Below, piece after piece: positions 8,498 to 14,429 of a DNA stretch of 15,832 nt; the stretch's first letter is position 1, and the number at the start of each line of letters is the position of its first letter. Position numbers and translations under genes: made by a program. This DNA comes from Bacteroidaceae bacterium (GTDB taxonomy: Bacteria; Bacteroidota; Bacteroidia; Bacteroidales; Bacteroidaceae), in contig CAAGGT010000307.1 in NCBI GenBank assembly GCA_900769465.1, forward strand, positions 1-15,832. The letters run 5' to 3'. The notes beneath the pieces are model-generated. The model searched no databases. It saw only the letters and a list, made by a program, of their open reading frames with translations, and was not told the DNA's origin.

Positions 8498-8529
8498 CCG
8501 GAGTGTGAATTTTGGGCGTCCGGAGTTTG
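8498..8529 (+). repeat. Direct repeat CCGGAGTnTG, 22-bp period (possible operator)
   Basis: CCGGAGTGTG at 8498-8507 recurs as CCGGAGTTTG at 8520-8529, start-to-start 22 bp, about two helical turns. The second copy covers the proposed -33 TTTG of the phosphohexomutase promoter, as a repressor site would. The repeat is short and may be chance; no regulator is encoded nearby. Confidence 0.3.
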
Positions 8530-8555
8530 CAATAACGGATAATTTTGTATATTCG
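8526..8555 (+). promoter_or_regulatory. Promoter of the phosphohexomutase gene
   Basis: TTTG (8526-8529), an 18-nt spacer and TATATTCG (8548-8555) match the Bacteroidota promoter with one mismatch and a spacer one shorter than ideal. Transcription would start near 8562, giving a leader of about 50 nt, AT-rich and without a Shine-Dalgarno sequence. A perfect TAATTTTG at 8540 overlaps it but lacks a spaced -33 element. Confidence 0.55.
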
Positions 8556-8610
8556 CACCATAATACGGCATTTACTTTTATTGGAAACAAATTGAACAAA
8601 AAACAATAAT

Positions 8611-10350
8611 ATGGATCAGGAACTTATTAGAATGGTGACGGAAAAGGCTACAGAGTGGCTTTCTCCCGCTTATGACGAAGAGACAAGAAAAGAGGTTCAG
8701 GCAATGCTCGACAACGAGGACAAGACTCCTCTCATCGATGCTTTCTACCGCGAACTTGAGTTTGGTACAGGTGGTCTGCGCGGTATCATGGGTGCCGGCA
8801 GCAACCGTATGAACATCTACACTGTGGGCAAGGCTACACAGGGCTTGGCCAACTACTTGAACGAGTGCTTCAAGGACTTGGAGCAGATTTCAGTTGTCGT
8901 TGGTCACGATTGCCGTAACAACAGCCGTCTGTTCGCCGAGATTTCGGCAAACATCTTCTCGGCCAACGGCATAAAGGTCTATCTGTTCGAGGATCTTCGT
9001 CCTACACCCGAGATCTCTTTCGCAATCCGTCACTTGGGTTGCCAGAGCGGTGTCAACATCACTGCAAGCCACAACCCTAAAGAGTATAACGGTTACAAGG
9101 CATACTGGGACGATGGCGCGCAGATGCTCTCTCCACACGATGTAAATACCATCAAGAATGTCGAGAGCGTGAAGGTCGAGGATATCAAGTTTACCGGCAA
9201 TCCGGCACTCATTGAGGTGATTGGCGAGGAGGTTGACAAGGCTTTCCTTGACAAGGTACATACATTGTCCATTGCGCCCGATGTCATTGCACGCCACAAG
9301 GATTTGAAGATTGTGTACACTCCAATCCACGGTTGCGGTAGAGTGATGATTCCTGCATCGTTGCGCCAGTGGGGCTTTGAGAATATCCACTGCGTAGAGG
9401 AGCAGATGGTGAAGGACGGTAACTTCCCCACAGTCGTTTCGCCCAACCCCGAGAACCCCGAGGCTATGACAATGGCCATCAACCTGGCGAAGAAGATTGA
9501 TGCAGACCTTGTTCTCGCATCAGACCCCGATGCCGACCGTCTTGCAATCGCTTGCAAGGACAGCAAGGGCGAGTGGACTATAATCAACGGTAACCAGACC
9601 TGTATGATTTTCCTCTACTACATCATCACCCAGTATCGTGCGCTTGGCAAGATGACTGGTAAGGAGTTCGTCGTAAAGACAATCGTTACCACCGAGGTCA
9701 TCAAGGAGATTGCCGAGAAGAACGACATAAAGATGTATGACTGCTATACCGGTTTCAAGTGGATTGCAAAGGTTATCCGCGATAACGAGGGTATTGCACA
9801 GTACATTGGCGGTGGCGAGGAGAGCTTCGGCTTCCTGGCCGAGGATTTCTGCCGCGACAAGGACTCTGTTTCGGCTTGTAGCCTCATTGCCGAGGTCGCT
9901 GCCTGGGCAAAGGACAATGGCAAGACTCTCTATGAGATGTTGATGGATATCTATGTGGAGTATGGCTTCTCAAAAGAGGTTACCGTGAATGTTGTAAAGC
10001 CGGGCAAGAGCGGTGCCGACGAGATTCGCCAGATGATGGAGAACTTCCGCGCCAACCCTCTCAAGGAGATGGCCGGCGAGAAGGTGGTGTGCTACAAGGA
10101 CTTCAAGGCAATGAAGCAGACCGACGGCGAGGGTAATGTAACAGACATTGACATGCCGGAGCCATCGAACGTGCTGCAGTACTTTACCGAGAGCGGTAAC
10201 AAGGTGTCAGTGCGTCCTTCGGGAACAGAGCCTAAGATCAAGTTCTATATGGAGGCAAAAGGCAAGATGGGTTGCCGCAACTGCTATGCCGATGCTGTAG
10301 CCAAGGCCGATGCCACTATTGAGGCTATGAAGAAGGCTATGGGCATTTGA
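8611..10350 (+). CDS. Phospho-sugar mutase (phosphoglucomutase/phosphomannomutase family)
   Basis: This 579-aa cytoplasmic enzyme of the alpha-D-phosphohexomutase superfamily interconverts hexose 6-phosphate and hexose 1-phosphate via a phosphoserine. All four domain signatures are present in order: GTGGLRGIMG (52-61); the catalytic loop TASHNPK (151-157) with phosphoserine S153; the Mg-binding loop DPDADR (305-310); the sugar-binding loop GGGEESFGF (400-408); and the phosphate-binding loop RPSGTEPK (535-542). Length near 580 is that of the long PgcA/PGM2-like subgroup rather than the roughly 450-aa AlgC/ManB type, so glucose 1-phosphate is the likely main product, but mannose cannot be excluded. 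Its product would feed nucleotide-sugar synthesis for the neighbouring glycan genes. It has its own promoter 60 bp upstream. ATG at 8611 follows an A-rich leader. Confidence 0.95.
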   Translation: MDQELIRMVTEKATEWLSPAYDEETRKEVQAMLDNEDKTPLIDAFYRELEFGTGGLRGIMGAGSNRMNIYTVGKATQGLANYLNECFKDLEQISVVVGHDCRNNSRLFAEISANIFSANGIKVYLFEDLRPTPEISFAIRHLGCQSGVNITASHNPKEYNGYKAYWDDGAQMLSPHDVNTIKNVESVKVEDIKFTGNPALIEVIGEEVDKAFLDKVHTLSIAPDVIARHKDLKIVYTPIHGCGRVMIPASLRQWGFENIHCVEEQMVKDGNFPTVVSPNPENPEAMTMAINLAKKIDADLVLASDPDADRLAIACKDSKGEWTIINGNQTCMIFLYYIITQYRALGKMTGKEFVVKTIVTTEVIKEIAEKNDIKMYDCYTGFKWIAKVIRDNEGIAQYIGGGEESFGFLAEDFCRDKDSVSACSLIAEVAAWAKDNGKTLYEMLMDIYVEYGFSKEVTVNVVKPGKSGADEIRQMMENFRANPLKEMAGEKVVCYKDFKAMKQTDGEGNVTDIDMPEPSNVLQYFTESGNKVSVRPSGTEPKIKFYMEAKGKMGCRNCYADAVAKADATIEAMKKAMGI

Positions 10351-10441
10351 TAAGCTGAAAGCCGCGAGTAAGCGAGAGCAGAGGAAAAACTTGTTTTTAC
10401 TATGCCGAGCAGGAGCGGGTTCAATCACACAGAGTGTGGTT
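10351..10441 (+). repeat. Gene-free segment with hairpins, possible dispersed intergenic element
   Basis: Directly after the mutase stop there is a purine-rich stretch (GCCGCGAGTAAGCGAGAGC, then AAAAACTTGTTTTT) with a second related GAGCAGGAGCGG. It ends in a hairpin: AATCACAC (10423-10430), loop AGA, GTGTGGTT (10434-10441), with one T-G pair. No convincing reading frame covers it. Its composition recalls short intergenic sequences that recur in Bacteroidales genomes, but only one copy lies here, so the repeat call is inference from memory. Confidence 0.3.
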
Positions 10442-10462
10442 AAAGTTCAGATTTTGATTATC

Positions 10463-10559
10463 TACTTTTGTGTTTCACAGCTAGGGCTGTCAAGCTACAA
10501 TCATCAAAACGCAGGCTTTATATAATAGAAACCACGAGGTGTTGACCTCGTGGTTTTTT
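10463..10559 (+). ncRNA. Candidate small RNA of about 80 nt
   Basis: TACTTTTG (10463-10470) fits TAnnTTTG, placing a transcription start near 10477. That is the first base of a hairpin ACAGC-TAGG-GCTGT (10477-10490). About 38 unpaired AT-rich bases follow, and the unit ends in the strong intrinsic terminator at 10529-10559. A start box, a 5' stem and a 3' terminator within 100 bp, with no reading frame, is the layout of a small regulatory RNA. The -33 region (TTAAAG near 10440) is weak, and the terminator could instead simply end the mutase transcript. Confidence 0.3.
10529..10559 (+). terminator. Rho-independent terminator
   Basis: ACCACGAGGT (10531-10540), loop GTTG and ACCTCGTGGT (10545-10554) form a perfect 10-bp stem, extended by AA/TT on the outside, followed by a T run (TTTTTT to 10559). 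It ends plus-strand transcription about 180 bp after the mutase gene. Confidence 0.9.
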
Positions 10560-10643
10560 ATCTTTCTTGTACTTTATTTGCAAAAATGCTGGTTTGTGAA
10601 AAACAAAAACCTGCTATAGTGCCTTGCATGATTGGTTTTTTGT

Positions 10644-10651
10644 TATCTTCG
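10644..10651 (+). promoter_or_regulatory. Probable -7 box of the acyl-CoA ligase gene
   Basis: TATCTTCG lies 52 bp upstream of the ATG at 10704 and is the same octamer seen before the flippase gene. TTGC at 10624-10627 could serve as -33 but with a spacer of only 16 nt. Predicted leader: about 45 nt. Confidence 0.45.
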
Positions 10652-10703
10652 TGCAGTTAAACAGATGAGGCTGCAGCCTCATATTAATAAAAACAGAACT
10701 GTT

Positions 10704-12611
10704 ATGAAAAAAACTTTGGTAGATCTTTTTGAGGAGTCGGTGAGATTGTATCCTGATAACACTTTCCTCTTGGAGAAGACTGATAAAAAAGAGGGTTTCA
10801 AACCCACAACCTATACCCAGGTCAAGGAGCAGGTTTATCGTTTGGGTGCCGGTTTTCAGGCGCTCGGCGTGAAGAAGGGCGATAATATGGCGCTCTTGAG
10901 CGAGGGATGCAACATGTGGGTTATTGGTGAACTTGCGATGTTCTATGCCGGTGCTGTGAATGTACCCCTCTCAATCAAGCTCGAGGAGAGCAACGACCTC
11001 TTGTTCCGTCTTGTACACGGCGATGTGAAATATATCCTTGTCTCTAATTGGCAGCTGAAGAAGATACGCGCAATCAAGGATAAGCTTACCGATGTGAAGA
11101 AGGTCATTGTCTTTGGCGATGCCGGTGAACTGCTGGATGGCGAGATTCACGCCGACGAGGTTTTGAAGATGGGCGATGAGTTCCTGAAGAGCCACACCCT
11201 TGAGGAGTTCCTTGCTGTGGGGCAGTCGCTCGTGAACGATGACATTGCTACAATCACCTATACCAGCGGTACGACAGCCGACCCAAAAGGTGTCGTGCTT
11301 ACACACCGCAACTATACTGCGAATGTTGAGCAGGCTTTGACTCTGGTACATATTGACCAGACTTGGCGTACACTTATCATTCTGCCTCTCGACCACTGCT
11401 TTGCGCACGTTGTGGGCTTTTATATCATGATGTCAAAGGGTGCAACTGCTGCCACAGTGCAGGTTGGCCGCACCGGTCTCGAGACTCTGAAGAATATCCC
11501 GTTGAACATAAAGGAGGTGCGTCCTCACTTCATCCTCTCTGTTCCATCGTTGGCAAAGACCTTCAAGAAGAACATCGAGGGTGCAATCCACGCAAAGGGC
11601 AAGACAACGGAAAGACTTTTCAATATGGGTATGAAGGTGCGTCAGAAATATTATGGCGAGAGCAACCTCGATTCAAAGGGCGTGCGTGCGTTCCTGAAAC
11701 CGCTTGTTGCTCTCTTTGACAAGCTTATATTCTCAAAGGTGCGCGAGAACTTTGGCGGCGAACTGCGTTTCTTCGTTGGTGGCGGAGCGCTGCTTGACAA
11801 GGAATTGCAGAACTTCTATCTTGGTGTTGGTATGCCAATGTATCAGGGCTATGGACTTTCCGAGGCTACTCCCGTGATTTCTTCGAACGGTCCCGACCTC
11901 TACCGTTTCGGTTCAAGCGGTAAGCTTGTCAAGCCAATTGAACTCAAGATCTGCGATGCCGATGGCAAGGAACTGCCTGTGGGCGAGCTTGGCGAGATTG
12001 TTGTAAAGGGCGAGAATGTGATGGCCGGCTACTGGAAGAATCCTGTTGCTACGGCCGAGACTGTCCGTGACGGTTATCTCTACACCGGCGACCTCGGATA
12101 TATGTCCCAGGAGGGCCTGCTCTATGTCAAGGGCCGTTTCAAGAGCCTGTTAATCTCAAGCGACGGCGAGAAGTATAGCCCCGAGGGTATTGAGGAGGCT
12201 TTCGTGAGCCTTTGTCCAACCGTGGACCAGGTTATACTCTATAACAACCAGTCGCCATATACAATTGCGCTCATTGTGCCCAACAAGGACAATGTCAAGC
12301 GCGCACTTGCCGAGAAAAATCTTGACCTCACAACCGAGGAGGGGCGCAAGGCAGCCTGTGACCTTGTGAAGGCCGATGTCGATTCATTCAAAAAGGGTGG
12401 TGCTAATGCCGGAATGTTCCCCGAGCGTTGGTTGCCAAGTTGCTTTGCAGTGTTGCCCGAGGCTTTCACCGAGCAGAACGGTATGATGAACAGTACCATG
12501 AAGGTGGTACGTGGCAAGGTTGAGAAATTCTACCAGGAGCGTATAGATATCCTTTATACAGCCGAGGGCAAGAACCTCTACGAACAGCATAATCTTGATG
12601 CTTTCAAGTAA
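10704..12611 (+). CDS. AMP-forming acyl-CoA ligase (long-chain fatty acid-CoA ligase family)
   Basis: This 635-aa adenylate-forming enzyme activates a carboxylic acid with ATP and joins it to CoA; the long-chain fatty acid type is most likely. Core motifs, counted from the ATG at 10704: ATP-binding loop YTSGTTADPKG (186-196); YQGYGLSEATP (380-390); YTGDLGY with the ribose-binding Asp (463); GRFKSLLISSDGEKYSP (477-493) at the hinge to the small domain; and catalytic Lys600 in NGMMNSTMKVVRGKV. Length over 600 fits long-chain ligases rather than acetyl-CoA synthetase or short A-domains. There is no signal peptide or membrane helix, so it is probably cytosolic or peripheral. The frame stays open upstream to 10632, but that part begins before the promoter box and is not conserved-looking; MKKTLVDLFEES is the natural start. 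It stands alone between two terminators. The substrate chain length is inferred. Confidence 0.9.
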   Translation: MKKTLVDLFEESVRLYPDNTFLLEKTDKKEGFKPTTYTQVKEQVYRLGAGFQALGVKKGDNMALLSEGCNMWVIGELAMFYAGAVNVPLSIKLEESNDLLFRLVHGDVKYILVSNWQLKKIRAIKDKLTDVKKVIVFGDAGELLDGEIHADEVLKMGDEFLKSHTLEEFLAVGQSLVNDDIATITYTSGTTADPKGVVLTHRNYTANVEQALTLVHIDQTWRTLIILPLDHCFAHVVGFYIMMSKGATAATVQVGRTGLETLKNIPLNIKEVRPHFILSVPSLAKTFKKNIEGAIHAKGKTTERLFNMGMKVRQKYYGESNLDSKGVRAFLKPLVALFDKLIFSKVRENFGGELRFFVGGGALLDKELQNFYLGVGMPMYQGYGLSEATPVISSNGPDLYRFGSSGKLVKPIELKICDADGKELPVGELGEIVVKGENVMAGYWKNPVATAETVRDGYLYTGDLGYMSQEGLLYVKGRFKSLLISSDGEKYSPEGIEEAFVSLCPTVDQVILYNNQSPYTIALIVPNKDNVKRALAEKNLDLTTEEGRKAACDLVKADVDSFKKGGANAGMFPERWLPSCFAVLPEAFTEQNGMMNSTMKVVRGKVEKFYQERIDILYTAEGKNLYEQHNLDAFK

Positions 12612-12622
12612 AAAAACTATTT

Positions 12623-12677
12623 ATAATAAAAGCAAGAAGTGCTTGGCAATTTGCCAAGCACTTCTTGCTTTTATTAT
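12623..12677. terminator. Bidirectional terminator, 27-bp perfect inverted repeat
   Basis: The arms 12623-12649 and 12651-12677 are perfect inverse complements around a single T at 12650. With a realistic AATTT loop the stem is 25 bp. The outer bases are ATAATAAAA on one side and TTTTATTAT on the other, so both strands give a GC-containing stem followed by a T-rich tail. It starts 11 bp after the ligase stop and lies 14 bp beyond the stop of the convergent 58-aa gene, so it serves both. Confidence 0.9.
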
Positions 12678-12691
12678 CTTTATGTTTATTA

Positions 12692-12868
12692 TTACATATT
12701 TGCCCAGATGTTCTCCCAATCACTGCGGTATTCCGAGGCGTCGTATTCGTTGGCCCAGTTGTCATCTTTGTTTTCGGTGTTGGGTTTTCCTGGGATGGAA
12801 GCGGCTATGAGGTTAAATGTCCCAAGCTCAATAAATTCGGTATGTGGTGATGTGTATATCTTTTTCAT
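12692..12868 (-). CDS. 58-aa peptide of the MKKIY type, unknown function
   Basis: This reading frame of 58 codons begins MKKIYTSPHTEFIELGTFNL, continues IAASIPGKPN, and has a hydrophilic tail of about 28 residues. I do not know its function. Short proteins opening MKK-Y-P with a mid-sequence AAS are, from memory, common unnamed Bacteroidales genes. The basic start, the partly hydrophobic middle (residues 12-25) and the AAS-I-PG break could act as a leader, but the middle is too short and polar for a normal signal peptide. The tail is acidic and has three W-x-N units (W38-A-N40, W51-E-N53, W55-A-N57). The leader upstream of the ATG is A-rich, as usual in Bacteroidota. It lies 191 bp downstream of the LRR gene on the same strand and ends 14 bp before the shared terminator. 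That placement at a terminator supports a real gene. Confidence 0.6.
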   Translation of the reverse strand: MKKIYTSPHTEFIELGTFNLIAASIPGKPNTENKDDNWANEYDASEYRSDWENIWANM

Positions 12869-12923
12869 AGTGTAGTTTGTTTTGTGCTTGTGTCACGTAT
12901 GGCTCTTTAGTTGCGGAATGCGC

Positions 12924-12932
12924 CAAAAGATA
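12924..12932 (-). promoter_or_regulatory. Weak candidate -7 box for the 58-aa gene
   Basis: On the minus strand TATCTTTTG (12932-12924) is a TAnnTTTG-like box with one extra T, about 56 bp upstream of the ATG. No -33 TTTG is visible at the right distance. It would give the small gene its own transcript rather than read-through from the LRR gene. Confidence 0.25.
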
Positions 12933-13026
12933 TTCTGTGCTACGCGCGAACTTTTATATATGCAACTTTGAGAATGTCGCCTTTATAGCATCCCGCGCAG
13001 TGTGATTCTCACCACGTTACGCGCGA
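12930..13026. repeat. Pair of imperfect direct repeats ending in ACGCGCGA
   Basis: ATTCTGTG-CTACGCGCGA (within 12930-12949) and ATTCTCACCACGTTACGCGCGA (13005-13026) share both ends and differ by a small insertion. Between them TGAGAAT (12969-12975) pairs with ATTCTCA (13005-13011). The ACGCGCGA part is unusually GC-rich for this spacer, which otherwise holds no gene except the leader of the 58-aa frame. Confidence 0.3.
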
Positions 13027-13050
13027 CTAATTGTCGGCTGTAATCTCTAT

Positions 13051-13074
13051 GTTCTCGTTTTATTTAACGAGAAC
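13051..13074 (-). terminator. Hairpin over the LRR gene stop codon
   Basis: GTTCTCGTT (13051-13059) and AACGAGAAC (13066-13074) form a 9-bp stem with a 6-nt loop that contains the TAA stop of the LRR gene. No T run follows on the minus strand, so it is at best a weak terminator or a 3'-end stabiliser. Confidence 0.35.
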
Positions 13075-14418
13075 TTTCTTGCCATTCTTGATGTAGATGC
13101 CATCGGTGGGGCTCTCTACGGGGCGGCCATTGAGGTCGTAATAGATGTCGATACCCTCAATCTCATTAAGGTCAATCATTATGCTCTCTACACCTGTTGT
13201 GCTGCTGTGGTCAATCTTTCCTGTGCTGAACATCAGTCCCTGTGCGTTTGTCGGTGTAGTAACCTGCAACCACCAGCGGAATGCTCCCAATGGAATGCCG
13301 GTCGCGCTTGAAGGGTTAGGTCTTTTGAGTTCGCCACCTGTCATTGCATAGAGGTAGGGCGGCTGTGTGTGGTCGGCTTCTTTAAGTGAGCTTGCTGCAT
13401 ACTGGCCGGTGAAGGTATATCTCGCTCCGCTGGCACCATTGAAACTCTCGCTTGTGGCAATGACAGGAGCAGTGCCTTCAGTGTTGGTATTGCTTGTATA
13501 TACACGGTGCAGTGGGTCGCCGTCGGTGTCGTTCCTGTGTGTCTGGGATACCGTTATTGTGTGTTCGCCAATCTCCTTTGCCCTTATGAGATAGAGCTGG
13601 TGAGGTTCTACCTTGTCCTCTACAATGTCGGCCATGGCATAGAACATACTGCCGGTTTCCAATATGCTGTGTATCTTGGCAACCTCGAACTTCTCGCTCC
13701 AGTCGCTATAGACAAGTTCTGCCGGAACATACAATGCCTGCCAATTGGTGTTCTTGAAGTTGCGTATGTATGACACCATGTTGTACTCGTTGTACGTGGG
13801 GTCTGTTGTCTGTTGGCCGAATGTGATTGGTTTCTCCAGGAACAGCGTCTCGCTGTCGCGTATCTCGTAGTTGGTCTTGGTTACAATTGTTGTACCGGTT
13901 TCGTTGTCGGCACTTTCATTGTCGTCGGCTGGGTTGTAAATGAACTCACCCCAGTATCCGTGTGCCGCATACAGCGCAATGCTTTGTCCGGGTACAATCA
14001 TTGTGACTCTTGAGGCATCCATGTTGTGGAAAGCATTCTTGTTCGGTATTTCAGGCGGTACAAGGGCATCGCATCTGATGGTGATGATACCTGTGCATTG
14101 GAAAAACGCCTTGTCGCCCAAACGTTCTATGGTGTATGGCATTGATACCGAGGTAAGGTTACGGCATAATTTGAATGCGTTGTCGCCAATGGTTGTTACG
14201 CTATATTCCTGTCCGTTGTAGGTGACTGTTGCCGGGATAAATACTTCGCCGCTGTAGTTGCCGTTGCTGCTTGGAACAACTGTAGCTTCACCTGTTTCAG
14301 GTTCGTTGAACTCATATGTGACCCCGTCGATAGTCGCTTTCTGTGCTGTGGCGGGTAGGGTGAGCATCATTGTCAGCACCGCCAGTAAAAAAAGAACCTT
14401 TTTCAGGCTCACCTGCAA
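13060..14418 (-). CDS. Leucine-rich-repeat (BspA-like) surface protein, start replaced by insertion sequence
   Basis: This is an exported protein of about 450 aa. The signal peptide KKVLFLLAVLTMML ends near PATAQ. Residues about 70-115 hold two LRR_5/BspA-type units (VTTIGDNAFKLCRNLTSVSM, then ERLGDKAFFQCTGIITI). The long middle region (NWQALYVPAELVYSDW, LYLIRAKEIGEHTITV) resembles a domain frequent in Prevotella/Bacteroides surface proteins. The C-terminus, YYDLNGRPVESPTDGIYIKN then GKKVLVK, is the recurring Bacteroidales C-terminal motif, perhaps a sorting signal. No ATG precedes the signal peptide: the frame reaches back only through TTG (14418) and GTG (14412), both inside the terminal repeat of the adjacent insertion sequence. 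The native start was probably ATG-AAA-AAG, split by the insertion. The protein may still be made from the GTG, adding MSL, but its native promoter is cut off. Ligand unknown. Confidence 0.75.
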   Translation of the reverse strand: MQVSLKKVLFLLAVLTMMLTLPATAQKATIDGVTYEFNEPETGEATVVPSSNGNYSGEVFIPATVTYNGQEYSVTTIGDNAFKLCRNLTSVSMPYTIERLGDKAFFQCTGIITIRCDALVPPEIPNKNAFHNMDASRVTMIVPGQSIALYAAHGYWGEFIYNPADDNESADNETGTTIVTKTNYEIRDSETLFLEKPITFGQQTTDPTYNEYNMVSYIRNFKNTNWQALYVPAELVYSDWSEKFEVAKIHSILETGSMFYAMADIVEDKVEPHQLYLIRAKEIGEHTITVSQTHRNDTDGDPLHRVYTSNTNTEGTAPVIATSESFNGASGARYTFTGQYAASSLKEADHTQPPYLYAMTGGELKRPNPSSATGIPLGAFRWWLQVTTPTNAQGLMFSTGKIDHSSTTGVESIMIDLNEIEGIDIYYDLNGRPVESPTDGIYIKNGKKVLVK

Positions 14419-14429
14419 AGTCTGGGGGG
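14406..14429 (+). repeat. Left terminal inverted repeat of the insertion sequence
   Basis: It is 24 bp starting GGCTCACCTGCAAA and ending GGGGGG. It mismatches the right copy at positions 15-17 only. The transposase stop TAG (14432-14430) directly abuts it. On the minus strand it supplies the TTG and GTG codons now in frame with the LRR gene. Confidence 0.9.

Noticed and set aside
8498..8524. CCGGA...TCCGG inverted repeat as a terminator for the C69 gene
   Set aside because: The stem is only 5 bp with a 16-nt loop and no T run; the direct-repeat reading is the stronger pattern.
10632..10703. Longer acyl-CoA ligase start (MVFCYLRAVKQ...)
   Set aside because: It overlaps the TATCTTCG box and precedes the predicted transcription start; ATG at 10704 opens directly into the conserved MKKTLVDLFEES.
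12595..12875. Plus-strand frames of 61-78 aa over the terminator and small gene
   Set aside because: They read through the 27-bp hairpin and lie antisense to the better-supported 58-aa frame.
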